From Glaciecola sp034112105 (GTDB lineage: Bacteria > Pseudomonadota > Gammaproteobacteria > Enterobacterales > Alteromonadaceae): a stretch of 64,000 nt of DNA. Location: positions 12,561-76,560 of the forward strand of contig JAWUVZ010000096.1 of assembly GCA_034112105.1 (NCBI GenBank), given 5' to 3'. The position numbers and the translations under genes are program-made. The notes under the pieces were generated by a model. It did no database searches, was not told where the DNA came from, and saw only the letters and a list, made by a program, of their open reading frames with translations. Numbering within the stretch: position 1 is the first letter of the stretch; every line of letters starts with the position of its first letter. Shown in pieces: positions 1 through 9,659 of this stretch.

Positions 1-1
1 G

Positions 2-787
2 TCTTCTGCTGCACTAGAAGTATCCGTAGGTGGTATGTTTAATTATGCCTGCGAGCTTAGTCTACCGGCTCCCACAATAGCCGTCTTAGGGCAAGCGGCG
101 GAAAATGACTTTATTGACTGTCAATGTGGCGTAATGGACCAAATGATATCTGCATGCGGAGTCAAGGGGCATGCGATGCTGTTGGATTGTGAAAGTTTAG
201 AAACTAAAGCGGTGTCAATCCCAGATGATTTAGCTATTGTTATCGTGAATTCAAATTACCCTCGAAAACTGGTTGATAGCGAATATAATCAGCGTCGAAT
301 TGATTGTGAGCAAGCTGCTAAAAAGATGCAAGTTAGCACCTTGCGAGGCGCTGATATGGCAAAGTTAAATGCTGTAAAAGACAGTTTAAGTGTAAACGAA
401 TACAAGCGCGCACACCATGTTATTAGTGAAAATCAGCGTGTTTTAGATGCAGTACAAGCGCTGAAAAATAATGATATGAGCGTGTTGCGTGAATTGATGA
501 GCGCATCTCATCAATCTTTGAAGTATGATTTTGAAGTGACAGTGCCAGCAACTGACGGCTTAGTGCAAATCTGTGCCGCTGCTTTGCAAGACAGAGGAGC
601 TGTGAGGATGACTGGTGGTGGTTTTGGCGGCGCAATTGTGTGTTTATGCAGAACCGAAGACATTGCGTCAATTACTAAAGCAGTTGAAGCAGAATACGAA
701 AAAAAATTCAATTTGATCGCGAACATCTATGTTTGTAGCGCGGGCGAAGGACTAAAAATAACTGAGCTAGCGAAAGGATTAATTTAG
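2..787 (+). CDS. galK: Galactokinase, C-terminal part (truncated by window start)
   Basis: This gene phosphorylates galactose to galactose-1-phosphate in the Leloir pathway, in the cytoplasm. The open frame runs off the left edge. The visible 261 residues begin inside the GHMP-kinase ATP-binding motif 2, where SSAALEV remains of the usual GLSSSAALEV. They continue through the family-typical segment CQCGVMDQMISACG and end with the conserved C-terminal GHMP motif VRMTGGGFGG. E. coli GalK is about 382 residues, so roughly 120 N-terminal residues lie outside the window. A downstream ATG at position 35 exists but would remove the kinase core, so it is not the start. The next gene begins 53 bp downstream on the same strand and may be co-transcribed. 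No terminator is visible between them. Confidence 0.93.
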   Translation, partial: SSAALEVSVGGMFNYACELSLPAPTIAVLGQAAENDFIDCQCGVMDQMISACGVKGHAMLLDCESLETKAVSIPDDLAIVIVNSNYPRKLVDSEYNQRRIDCEQAAKKMQVSTLRGADMAKLNAVKDSLSVNEYKRAHHVISENQRVLDAVQALKNNDMSVLRELMSASHQSLKYDFEVTVPATDGLVQICAAALQDRGAVRMTGGGFGGAIVCLCRTEDIASITKAVEAEYEKKFNLIANIYVCSAGEGLKITELAKGLI

Positions 788-840
788 ATTATTATTACTG
801 GTTAATGACTATGAATTTAACAACGGTTTAAGGATAAATA

Positions 841-1830
841 ATGCTAAATTGGGGTGTAATAGGCTGCGGCAACATAGCAAATACTTTCGCAGACGGATTA
901 GCTTGTCTTGATTCTGGGAAATTGATTGCCTGCGCCTCTAATTCGATGCAACGAGCTCATGCATGGGCAGAAAATCAAAAGTTTCAACATGATATTCGCT
1001 CCGTATATAACAGTTATGAAGCGCTGGTAAATGACAATGATGTTCAGGCCGTTTATATTGCCAATACGCACAATTTTCATTATGAGTCAGTTAAGTTGTG
1101 CTTGCAAAATCATAAACACGTTTTGTGTGAAAAACCCATTACATTAAACGCTCAACAAGCTGCTGAACTCTACGCTCTAGCACGGGAAAATAAGTGCTTT
1201 CTGATGGAAGCAGTTTGGACTCGTTTTTTACCCGCTATTCGTATGTTGCAAAAAGCGCTTTCAGATAATGTCATTGGCGATGTGTTGAGCGTTAGAGCCG
1301 ATTTTAGTATAAATCGAAAGCTAGATGAAAGTCATCGACTTCGTAATAAAAAATTGGCTGGTGGAGCATTACTTGACCTTGGGATTTACCCAATTACATT
1401 CGCATTCATTGTATTTGGCGAGGCTCCTGAAAAAATTCAAAGCTCAGCTATAATGGACACCACTGGTGTCGATGAACGATCATCTTATTTATTTGAATAT
1501 AATGATGGACGCATCGCTTCATTATCATCAGGATATACTCAATCAGCGCCTTGGGAAGCCCTAATTTCAGGCTCTGAGGGCTATATTCGAATACCTCAAT
1601 TCTTTGCTGCCCAAGGTTTCTCTGTTCATAAAGATGAACAAGAGCCGCAAACTCATAGTTACCCATTTGGTGTTAACGAAAATTTCAGCTTTGAAATACA
1701 ACACATGCAAGATTGCATACAGCAAGGGTTGTTGCAAAGTCCAATATTGCCGCATGGAGAGAGTTTACAAGTAATGGATACAATGGACATCTTGCGTGGT
1801 CAGTGGGGCCTTAGCTATGAGGGCGAATAA
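841..1830 (+). CDS. Gfo/Idh/MocA family oxidoreductase
   Basis: This is a predicted NAD(P)-dependent sugar or diol dehydrogenase of 329 residues, a full-length size for the family. The N-terminal Rossmann fold shows the dinucleotide-binding signature GVIGCGNIANTFADGL. It is followed by the conserved CEKPITLN motif, where the lysine is the usual catalytic or cofactor-contacting residue, and by the C-terminal Gfo/Idh substrate domain with GGALLDLGIYPI. That last motif is typical of the trans-1,2-dihydrobenzene-1,2-diol / xylose dehydrogenase-like branch. A good ribosome site (AAGGA, about 830-834) fixes the ATG at 841. It lies behind galK, which suggests sugar metabolism, but the substrate cannot be read from sequence. 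Confidence 0.85.
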   Translation: MLNWGVIGCGNIANTFADGLACLDSGKLIACASNSMQRAHAWAENQKFQHDIRSVYNSYEALVNDNDVQAVYIANTHNFHYESVKLCLQNHKHVLCEKPITLNAQQAAELYALARENKCFLMEAVWTRFLPAIRMLQKALSDNVIGDVLSVRADFSINRKLDESHRLRNKKLAGGALLDLGIYPITFAFIVFGEAPEKIQSSAIMDTTGVDERSSYLFEYNDGRIASLSSGYTQSAPWEALISGSEGYIRIPQFFAAQGFSVHKDEQEPQTHSYPFGVNENFSFEIQHMQDCIQQGLLQSPILPHGESLQVMDTMDILRGQWGLSYEGE

Positions 1831-1870
1831 TAACGAGTAGAAACACAACCTAAAGAACGACAATCTAGAT

Positions 1871-1900
1871 AAGCATAGCTAAAAGAAGCATAGCTAAAAG
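1871..1900 (+). repeat. Two perfect tandem copies of a 15-bp unit
   Basis: The unit AAGCATAGCTAAAAG occurs at 1871-1885 and again, identically, at 1886-1900, between the oxidoreductase and the lipoprotein hydrolase. The perfect identity suggests a recent slippage duplication in the 5' leader of the downstream gene. No function is evident. Confidence 0.85.
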
Positions 1901-1939
1901 AACCACATCCAACATAATAATAAGGAAAATGAGACGATT

Positions 1940-3337
1940 ATGAATAGGCATGTTGAAAATACTAAAAACAACATTGGAAAGGCGCAATCGGCTTTACTGC
2001 TTTGTTCCTGTTTACTCGTTGTCTCATTAGTTAGTGGTTGTAATCCAATTAATGAAGCAGGCGATGTTACAGTAACTGTGGATGCACCTTCCAAAACGAC
2101 TGAAATCAAACAAATGCAGCCTCAACAGTTGTACCCTAAAGTCCACCCCGATATGCAACCTGAACTAGCATCAGCCGGGAAGTATAAAGTGGGCGTTAAG
2201 ACATTAGATATTACTAATGAAAACTATGTGGATTTATTAGCGCACCAAATTAAGCCGAGGACGCTCAAAATTGAGGTTTGGTATCCAGCTGACTACAGGG
2301 ACGGCACTCCTTTAACTTCTTATGAAAACGAAACTAGATTAGCCAAAAAATTCAGCATTCAAGCCAATGCGGCGAGAGACGTTGCTCCGTTAGCGTCTGA
2401 ATCTAAATATCCGGTTGTGGTCATATCACATGGTTACACTGGCTACAGACAAATTATGTTTTACCTCGGGGAGCATTTAGCTAGCCACGGATACACCGTG
2501 GTAGCTATTGATCACACCGATTCAACAAACGAAGATGTTGATATAGTAAATGCGCCGTTCAATGGTTTTCCAAGTACGCTAATGAACCGCAGCCGTGATC
2601 AGCAATTTACTTTGGATTTTATTACTCAGGAAAAACACTTTTTAAGCGAGGTTATTGATCCCAACAATGCTGGCCTAATTGGTTATTCAATGGGGGCGTT
2701 TGGTGCATTAAATACAGTGGGGGGGTGTTACAATTTCTCGCTCCAGCAAGCAGGAATGTATACCTCAACGCAGGATAAAAATATGCTGGGGTTGGTGCAA
2801 AAAGCGTTAAACAGCTGTGCTGCAGGGCAGTATGATAATCCAAAAGTTGACGAGAAGTGGAAGGCGGCAATTATGTTTGCTACATGGGGCGGTCAGAATG
2901 ATTTATTTACAGATAAAAGTCTTGCCGGTATTCCAGTGCCTACATTATTTGTATCAGGAAACCTTGATGATATTTCTGGTTATGCGGGTATACAGTCTTT
3001 ATATGAAAAAATCCAAGCCCCTAGTATGTACTTACTTACAATGATAAATGCGCGCCATAACATTGCTCCTCATCCTGCGCCAAAAGAAGCTTGGGGTAGT
3101 GAATCCGATTTTGGTCACTATTATGAACCTGCATGGTCAAGTGCAGTCTTAAACGACATAAACAAACACTTTGCTTTAGCGATGATGGATTGTCATGTTA
3201 AAAAACAAGCTGAAACCTGCGATTACTTGAATTTATCTGAAAGCTCAGATCAAGTGCCGCTGGATGGCAAACTACCTGAGCCATGGATGGGGTTTGATAG
3301 TCGGTTCTCGACCGGATTGCGTTGGGAGCAGAAATAG
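1940..3337 (+). CDS. Lipoprotein alpha/beta hydrolase (PAF-acetylhydrolase / dienelactone-hydrolase-like)
   Basis: This is a predicted membrane-anchored, probably periplasmic-facing esterase of 465 residues. The N-terminus has a type II signal peptide with the lipobox LVSGC, giving a lipidated Cys34. The alpha/beta-hydrolase core shows the oxyanion strand PVVVISHGYTG and the nucleophile elbow GYSMG with Ser250. The C-terminal catalytic histidine is probably in ARHNIAPH (about His373), and an acidic residue lies in SGNLDDISGY. The order and spacing resemble bacterial platelet-activating-factor acetylhydrolase-like proteins. The purine-rich sequence TAAGGA at 1921-1926 is a somewhat distant ribosome site. 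The substrate is unknown, and a general carboxylesterase role is equally possible. Confidence 0.8.
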   Translation: MNRHVENTKNNIGKAQSALLLCSCLLVVSLVSGCNPINEAGDVTVTVDAPSKTTEIKQMQPQQLYPKVHPDMQPELASAGKYKVGVKTLDITNENYVDLLAHQIKPRTLKIEVWYPADYRDGTPLTSYENETRLAKKFSIQANAARDVAPLASESKYPVVVISHGYTGYRQIMFYLGEHLASHGYTVVAIDHTDSTNEDVDIVNAPFNGFPSTLMNRSRDQQFTLDFITQEKHFLSEVIDPNNAGLIGYSMGAFGALNTVGGCYNFSLQQAGMYTSTQDKNMLGLVQKALNSCAAGQYDNPKVDEKWKAAIMFATWGGQNDLFTDKSLAGIPVPTLFVSGNLDDISGYAGIQSLYEKIQAPSMYLLTMINARHNIAPHPAPKEAWGSESDFGHYYEPAWSSAVLNDINKHFALAMMDCHVKKQAETCDYLNLSESSDQVPLDGKLPEPWMGFDSRFSTGLRWEQK

Positions 3338-3350
3338 GTTGGTTAAAAAA

Positions 3351-3373
3351 ATGACGAGTTTTAAACTCGTCAT
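3351..3373 (+). terminator. Hairpin downstream of the lipoprotein hydrolase
   Basis: An 11-bp inverted repeat with arms ATGACGAGTTT and AAACTCGTCAT and almost no loop begins 14 bp after the stop at 3337. It is preceded by an A-run and followed by only three T residues. It probably terminates the upstream transcript, but the weak T-tract lowers confidence. Confidence 0.55.
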
Positions 3374-3591
3374 TTGCTAAAGGTAAATCAGGGACGCAAA
3401 AATTCATCCTCTCTCAATGACGATAAGTGAACAACAGGCATAATACCCTAACTTTAATCCTCATTTTTTTCGTATTAATAAATTGCGCACTAGCGCGTTT
3501 TACTATTTAGTACCTTAAGAGCAAGATGCTTTTAGTTAAGAGTCTTGGAAACAGCAAAATTACCAATCACTAAATGGCTAAATTAAATTAC

Positions 3592-6500
3592 TTAAGTGGT
3601 TTTATCAACGAGTAGTTTAGTTGCATCTTCAACACTCAATGGTGCACTATAATAAAAACCTTGGATGATGCGGCCTTGAAGATTAGCTAATATCTGCAAT
3701 TGTGCTTCTGTTTCAACCCCCTCAGCAATCACTTTCATTGATAAATCGCCTGCTAGCGTGTAAATGTTTTTCAGCACTATTTTTGTGGGCGCATCTGTTT
3801 CAATATTCTGAATGAAGCACCTATCAATCTTTAATGTATCAATAGGGAATTTAGTTAAATAATTAAGCGAAGAGTAACCAGTACCAAAGTCATCCAAGGC
3901 GACACTCACTCCCAGAACCCTAAGCTTAGTTAGAATATCGAGAGTTAAATCAATATTGTCGAGTAAAACTGATTCCGTAATTTCTAGCTCTAGGTATTCG
4001 GCAGATAAGGCATTCTGTTTTAAGGCTTCTTCTACGTCGTTGACTATATCGGATTTAGTGATTTGCTCGGCGGATACATTAACCGAGATTTTACCTGAAA
4101 AAAGGCCTTGTTCATGCCATATTGCCGCTTGTTTACAGGCTGCGGATAATACCCAGCGTCCTATTTGGACAATGGAGCCATTGCGCTCTGCTTCAGGAAT
4201 AAAAACGTCGGGTGTAATCGCTGTTCCGTCTGGCTGAAACCATCGTATTAAGGCCTCAAATCCAGTTATTTGCTTAGAAAATTGATCAATCTGAGGCTGA
4301 TAATAGAGCTCAAATTCTTCGTTATCCATAGCTGAACGCAACTTCTGTTTTAGCTCTGTTCTTTTCTCAAGCTCTTTACTTAATGACTCGTTAAAGAAAC
4401 GAACCGAATTTTTGCCGCTTTGCTTAGCAGCAAACATGGCTGTATCCGCATAAACTAGCAGTGCGTTTTTATTTTTGGTGTCCGAGGGAAAGCGAGCACC
4501 ACCAATACTTGCTGAAACACTTACTGTATGGTTAGTCAACTTATAACGACTTTCCAAGGTTTGGCGTAATCGTTCTGAGATACTTAACAGTCCGCTAGAT
4601 TGGCTCCGCTTATTAATGACAATTGCAAATTCATCCCCCCCCAAGCGCGCTAGTAAGTCATCGTCTCTCAACACATTTCTCATTCGTGCTGATGCTTGTA
4701 TCAGCAATTCGTCCCCTACTGCATGACCGTAGATATCATTCACTTCTTTAAATCCGTCTAAATCGACTATGAGTAGCGTAAAAATATTACTCGGATTAGC
4801 AATGAGTTGCTCAACACGTTTATTAAAATTATAGCGGTTTGCAAGACCTGTCAGGTTGTCGTGGTTTGCTTCCTGATGGAGCTTCTTAATATGTAACCGC
4901 CTATTTATAATGAATAATAATAGTGCAAGTGCTAGAAGGCCAGCAAGTGACCATAGAGCGAAAAACCACCACGCTTGTTCTATTTCAAAAGTAAATACAG
5001 ATACTTGATCACTCCATTTGCCATCACTATTGCTAGCGGTGACTTTAAAAGTATAAGTGCCGGCACTAAGATTGTTATAGGTTACGTTTGTTTTATTTCC
5101 AGCTTCCACCCAGTTTTCATCAAAACCTTGCAGTAAATAACGGTAACGATTGGCACTTGGGTTAGTATAATCTAACGCTGCATAGGAGAATGACAGGTTG
5201 TTGTTTTTATGGGATATAAAAATTTTACTCTGATTATCTAACCCTTGCACCCGAATTTTCTCATCGGATTTGACCTGAGTTATCTGAACAGGAACATTAT
5301 ATTCGTTTGATTTTATTTGATTTAAGGTAACGATAACTAGCCCTTTGTTAGAACCCAGATATAAGGTGTCACCGACTAATGTCTGGCTAGCACCTTCAAA
5401 ATTGAGACCTGGGAAATTCAATAAACTGGGGTAAACTGTCGACTCTTGGCTACTTGTATCATAGGAAAATAGTTGTTCTTTAGTCGTTAGCCAAAGTTTA
5501 TCTTGGTAGATGCTAACGGTGAACAATTCATTACTGGGGAGCCCTTCATTGGTCGAGAAATATGTTGTTTCGACATTGTTATCTTCATCAATCCTTAGTT
5601 TAGCTAAACCTACGCCAGTAGTTGTAGCCCAAATAGTGCCGTTTGTATCTTCAATAATACTTGAAGTCCGGATATTCTCTCTATTATCTTTGCCCATACG
5701 AATATGTTGCTCTAAGCCGGACTGCAGATTAATACGGTGAATGCCATCTGTGGTGGCTAACCATATATCTCCGTTTTTTGAAATCAAGGTATCGTTAGTG
5801 TAATTTCCGCCTTTTGTATATGCATGAAGCTCATCATTCAAAAGTTTTTTTACAACCCCTTTCTTAGGATCGAATTTCGTTAGACCAACATCTACATAGC
5901 CAGTTATCCAAATATCATTATTATTATCTACAAGGACGGTAGTCAGCTCAGTTTTCGCTAAGCCCCAAGCATTATTCTCAGTATTAAAATAGTTTACGAC
6001 CTTATCATTTTTGGGGTTATATTGGTGCAGACCGTCTGCTGAGGCGATCCAAAAGTCTCCTGTTAAGTCTCTATTAACGTCTCTAATGGCAGAGCTTGGT
6101 TGGTTTTTTTGTGCGTTAGGCAATAACTCAATTTGCTCTATGGTCTGATCAGACAAACGTAGCTTGTTTAAACCGCTGGACGTGGCAATCAACACATGCT
6201 CTTTATCCATCAGCGCAGTATTGAAGACGACCATACCTGACAGGCCCATCCCATTAGCTTGCCTTTGGATTAGGTTACTGGCGCTCTGTAAATAGGATAG
6301 AGTTGAAATACCATAGTCGGTGGACACCCACAGTAAACCTGATTGATCCTCGAATAAATGATTAACCTGACTGGAAATCAAAGATGTTTCATCAAAATCA
6401 CGCGCGGTTAACAAAGAGAACGTTTGGCGGTTAGAGGATATTAATGTAAGGCCTTTTTCATAATGGGCAAGCAAAACTTCCCCACTTGGTCTTTCTATTA

Positions 6501-7329
6501 TGCTAGTAATAGTATCGCTAGCGATACCGGATCCATCCAATTTGGCCTTGTACTGGGTAAACTTGTAGCTTGTAGGGTCAAAATCAACTAGCCCTTCATT
6601 TTGTGTGCCAATCAGAACTCGACCAGTTTTTGAACGAGTCATTTCTAAGATAGTATCTTGGTACCATTCAGGCGCATCGTTATCTTTATCGCTTGCAAGT
6701 ATAAAAGTCTGTTCTGTCGGCTTGAAAAACACAATTCCTTGCAATGTTCCAAGCAAAAAATTGTCGTTACTGATTTCGACCATCCGAAAGACGGCGATAC
6801 TATTCGCGGTGTTTTTAATTTCGCCAACGAAGTGAGAGAAAGTATTAGTCTGCGCATGATATAAATTGAGACCTTCGTTGGTCCCTATCCAGATCCTATT
6901 ACTTGAATCCTGATAGATAAAATGTAACCAATTGGAGTTGATTGAACCGGGTTTCGAATCATCATGTTGAAAGTATTCAATTTCACCATCGATTCTAACT
7001 TTATTTAGTCCATCCTCAGTTAAGATCCAGATGTTACCTAGGTTGTCCTCCAAGATCTGTATTACAAAATTATTAGTGATGTGGTTAGGTGTACCCGGTG
7101 AATAAAAAAAGTGGCGATACGATTTACCGTCGTAACGACTAGCCCCTCTATCGGTAGCAAACCAGATAATACCATTTCGTTGTTGATAGGTTTGGTAAAC
7201 ACTATTTGAAGGCAAGCCGTCGGCAGTGGTTAATGAATGGAAGCGCAGATTGTTTGCGAGTAAGTTGTTAGATGCCCCGATTGAAAACAAACAGAGTAAA
7301 CATAATATTATTTTTAGGAGTCTGTTCAC
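3592..7329 (-). CDS. Beta-propeller sensor diguanylate cyclase/phosphodiesterase (Reg_prop-Y_Y_Y-TM-GGDEF-EAL)
   Basis: This 1245-residue inner-membrane sensor is predicted to control cyclic-di-GMP. A signal peptide is followed by about 700 residues of repeated two-component-regulator propeller blades (recurring motifs such as IWFATDRGASRYDG and IWIGTNEGL). A Y_Y_Y Ig-like domain follows, then one membrane segment near 780-810. The GGDEF domain has an intact LGGDEF near residue 897, preceded five residues upstream by an RDDD inhibitory I-site. The EAL domain near 1000-1240 has all usual catalytic motifs: EALIRW, NVSAEQ, ELEITES, DDFGTGYSSL, KIDR and AEGVE. Both synthesis and hydrolysis therefore look possible. 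The periplasmic propeller/Y_Y_Y architecture is shared with polysaccharide-sensing hybrid systems, but the ligand is unknown. The gene is monocistronic as far as visible. Confidence 0.93.
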   Translation of the reverse strand: MNRLLKIILCLLCLFSIGASNNLLANNLRFHSLTTADGLPSNSVYQTYQQRNGIIWFATDRGASRYDGKSYRHFFYSPGTPNHITNNFVIQILEDNLGNIWILTEDGLNKVRIDGEIEYFQHDDSKPGSINSNWLHFIYQDSSNRIWIGTNEGLNLYHAQTNTFSHFVGEIKNTANSIAVFRMVEISNDNFLLGTLQGIVFFKPTEQTFILASDKDNDAPEWYQDTILEMTRSKTGRVLIGTQNEGLVDFDPTSYKFTQYKAKLDGSGIASDTITSIIERPSGEVLLAHYEKGLTLISSNRQTFSLLTARDFDETSLISSQVNHLFEDQSGLLWVSTDYGISTLSYLQSASNLIQRQANGMGLSGMVVFNTALMDKEHVLIATSSGLNKLRLSDQTIEQIELLPNAQKNQPSSAIRDVNRDLTGDFWIASADGLHQYNPKNDKVVNYFNTENNAWGLAKTELTTVLVDNNNDIWITGYVDVGLTKFDPKKGVVKKLLNDELHAYTKGGNYTNDTLISKNGDIWLATTDGIHRINLQSGLEQHIRMGKDNRENIRTSSIIEDTNGTIWATTTGVGLAKLRIDEDNNVETTYFSTNEGLPSNELFTVSIYQDKLWLTTKEQLFSYDTSSQESTVYPSLLNFPGLNFEGASQTLVGDTLYLGSNKGLVIVTLNQIKSNEYNVPVQITQVKSDEKIRVQGLDNQSKIFISHKNNNLSFSYAALDYTNPSANRYRYLLQGFDENWVEAGNKTNVTYNNLSAGTYTFKVTASNSDGKWSDQVSVFTFEIEQAWWFFALWSLAGLLALALLLFIINRRLHIKKLHQEANHDNLTGLANRYNFNKRVEQLIANPSNIFTLLIVDLDGFKEVNDIYGHAVGDELLIQASARMRNVLRDDDLLARLGGDEFAIVINKRSQSSGLLSISERLRQTLESRYKLTNHTVSVSASIGGARFPSDTKNKNALLVYADTAMFAAKQSGKNSVRFFNESLSKELEKRTELKQKLRSAMDNEEFELYYQPQIDQFSKQITGFEALIRWFQPDGTAITPDVFIPEAERNGSIVQIGRWVLSAACKQAAIWHEQGLFSGKISVNVSAEQITKSDIVNDVEEALKQNALSAEYLELEITESVLLDNIDLTLDILTKLRVLGVSVALDDFGTGYSSLNYLTKFPIDTLKIDRCFIQNIETDAPTKIVLKNIYTLAGDLSMKVIAEGVETEAQLQILANLQGRIIQGFYYSAPLSVEDATKLLVDKTT

Positions 7330-7606
7330 AATACAATCGTTTTCACTTAGGTCTTGTCTATAGCAGGAGATAGGTTAAATTCTATCTTGCGTGCGAACCT
7401 TAAAACATTCGGTTTTAATGATTACCACAATAGATATATTACGGTTACATCGGTGTTTAGAATCTAGCAACTACGAATAGTATAACTGCTCTGCACAACA
7501 GATGCTAAATTTTTGTGTGCAAATAGAAGCCAATAATTGGAGCCCATAGTTATCGCGGGTTTATTACGCCGCAACAACCATGAACACTATCCTACTATCA
7601 CATCTT

Positions 7607-9421
7607 CTATTTTAATTTATCTTCAATATATTGATCAACTAGCCTTTCCATAATATCTAACGGAACAGCACCATTTTTCAATATTACATCATGAAACTCA
7701 CCTAACGAGAATTTATCGCCGAGTGCTTTTTGAGCTTTCGCTCTCACTTCTAGTATCTTCATCATGCCGACTTTATATGCGGTAGCTTGACCTGGTAGCA
7801 CAATGTAGCGTTCGATCTCAGAAGTAACATCTGATTCAGCCATGCCTGTATTATTTAACATATACTCAATCGCTGCTTCACGTGTCCACCGCTTAGAATG
7901 AATGCCGGTATCAACAACTAAACGAACTGCTCTAAAAAGCTCAGCTTGCAGTCGACCAATATTATCAAAAGGGTCATCCTGAAAACCCAATTCCCAAGCC
8001 AAATATTCTGAGTACAACGCCCAACCCTCTACGTAAGCGGTGAATGGGGAGATGGTTCTAAATAGAGGAATACCGTCTAATTCCATTGCAATCGCAATTT
8101 GGAAATGATGGCCTGGAATACCTTCATGATAAGCCAAAGTGCGCATTGAATAGGTTGGCGTCGCTTTTATATCGTATAAGTTGGCGAAGAATACACCGGG
8201 TCGAGTGCCATCGATAGAGGGTTGCTGATAGTAAGCACCGGGTGCTGTTTTTTCTTTAAATAGTGGAATACGTTTTACTTTCATTCCCGCTTTTGGTTTT
8301 AGCGAAAAGGAGTTGCCTAAACCAGCATCTATTTCGTCTAATATTGTTTGGTAGTCGACTAAAATTTGCGCTCGGCCCTCGTCAGTATCCGGGTAATAAA
8401 ACTGGTCGTCGTTTGCTAGTTCGTTTATCGCAGGCGTAAAACCGCCGGTGATATCGTAACCTTCACTGCCTAGAATATTCAAAATATCACCTTGGATACG
8501 CTCAACTTCTGCCAATCCGATATTATGAATTTGGTCAGCGCTGTAGTCAGTAGTAGTAAAAAATCTGAGGGCGAGCTTGTAAACTTCATCACCTTGAGGC
8601 ACTTGCCAAATACCATCATTGCTACCCGCTTTATTCTCTAATTCAGAGAAATAGTTAATAAGCATTTTATAGGTCGGATATACAGTAATTTCAATTTGTG
8701 TTTGAGCTTGTTCGAGTAAATCATCATATTTTTCAGCCGGAATTAGGGCCGTTTTTTTCATTTTTTCGTGCAATGAAGTATATAAAATATTTTCAGTGGA
8801 AGGTTTGTCGACAAACCCCTGCATTTCATCAATAACACGACGAACTACAAACTTAGGCGGAATAATTCCTTTTTCCTCGCGAATTTTAAGGCCTTCCATC
8901 ATTTGTTCAAAATAGCGTTTTGACTCACTCAATCGTGAAATGTAATTCTCAACACTTTGAGCATCGGTAATGGCATGTTGCGCGTCCATGAAACTAGGAA
9001 AGTTGCTCTGGGCACCAGACATTTGATTGAATGGATAGTTGTGATGTTGATATTTTTCAAACCCTTCGATGGTATCAAATAAATATAATGCAATTTCTTT
9101 TGAGAGCTTTTGGTCTTGGTCAAGGTTCTCATATTGCAGAAGCACTTGTTTAGCTTCCTTCAATTCAGTAAATACTTTTTGGGTAGATGCTTCGCTCGCA
9201 TCATCTAAATGAGCGTTGTGTCCAGTAATGCCGATACTCTCAAATACGCCAATAGAGGTCATTGTCTCTGGGCTATTCAGTGCTTGTTTAATGAGAGTAC
9301 GATCGAGAAATACTCTGAAAGAAAAAGGCTTATCTGCCTTCCACTCGTGAGTGGCTATAGCGCCTGTAATAATAATAATGGTTAGCACAACGATGCCTAC
9401 CCACTTAAAGAAAATTTTCAT
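7607..9421 (-). CDS. DUF885 family protein (putative metallopeptidase-like, membrane-anchored)
   Basis: The 604-residue product matches the DUF885 family, whose members are annotated as uncharacterised or dipeptidase-like proteins. The N-terminus has one hydrophobic segment (residues about 5-24) that could be an uncleaved anchor or signal peptide, which would place the bulk in the periplasm. The family hallmark HEGIPGHH is present near residue 432 and resembles a gluzincin HExxH site, followed about 30-40 residues later by EGWALYSEYL with candidate ligand glutamates. A long helical N-terminal half precedes it. Hydrolysis of peptides is an inference from this motif. No neighbour suggests a specific substrate. 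Confidence 0.85.
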   Translation of the reverse strand: MKIFFKWVGIVVLTIIIITGAIATHEWKADKPFSFRVFLDRTLIKQALNSPETMTSIGVFESIGITGHNAHLDDASEASTQKVFTELKEAKQVLLQYENLDQDQKLSKEIALYLFDTIEGFEKYQHHNYPFNQMSGAQSNFPSFMDAQHAITDAQSVENYISRLSESKRYFEQMMEGLKIREEKGIIPPKFVVRRVIDEMQGFVDKPSTENILYTSLHEKMKKTALIPAEKYDDLLEQAQTQIEITVYPTYKMLINYFSELENKAGSNDGIWQVPQGDEVYKLALRFFTTTDYSADQIHNIGLAEVERIQGDILNILGSEGYDITGGFTPAINELANDDQFYYPDTDEGRAQILVDYQTILDEIDAGLGNSFSLKPKAGMKVKRIPLFKEKTAPGAYYQQPSIDGTRPGVFFANLYDIKATPTYSMRTLAYHEGIPGHHFQIAIAMELDGIPLFRTISPFTAYVEGWALYSEYLAWELGFQDDPFDNIGRLQAELFRAVRLVVDTGIHSKRWTREAAIEYMLNNTGMAESDVTSEIERYIVLPGQATAYKVGMMKILEVRAKAQKALGDKFSLGEFHDVILKNGAVPLDIMERLVDQYIEDKLK

Positions 9422-9608
9422 GATTTGCTGATCCCTATTTCAATTTATTGATCTTCCGGTTCTGATTGTAATGCTAAGTTGCCGAAAATAGCTAACTTAA
9501 TACACGTTAATACTGCGGAGTGATTAATTTTTTAGTGAAGGTTGTTATTCTAACGTAGGTTTTGTGAGCAAGTTTTAGAGTCTTGCGAGTCTCAGATCCT
9601 GATAAACC

Positions 9609-9652
9609 CAAGGTAGTTATTTAGCTGTTGATTTAACTTAACAACTACCTTG
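9609..9652 (-). terminator. Inverted repeat downstream of darP
   Basis: A perfect 10-bp inverted repeat (arms CAAGGTAGTT and AACTACCTTG) with a 24-nt loop lies 8 bp beyond the darP stop. There is no T-tract after it, so a terminator role is only possible. It might instead stabilise the mRNA end. Confidence 0.3.
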
Positions 9653-9659
9653 TAAATAC

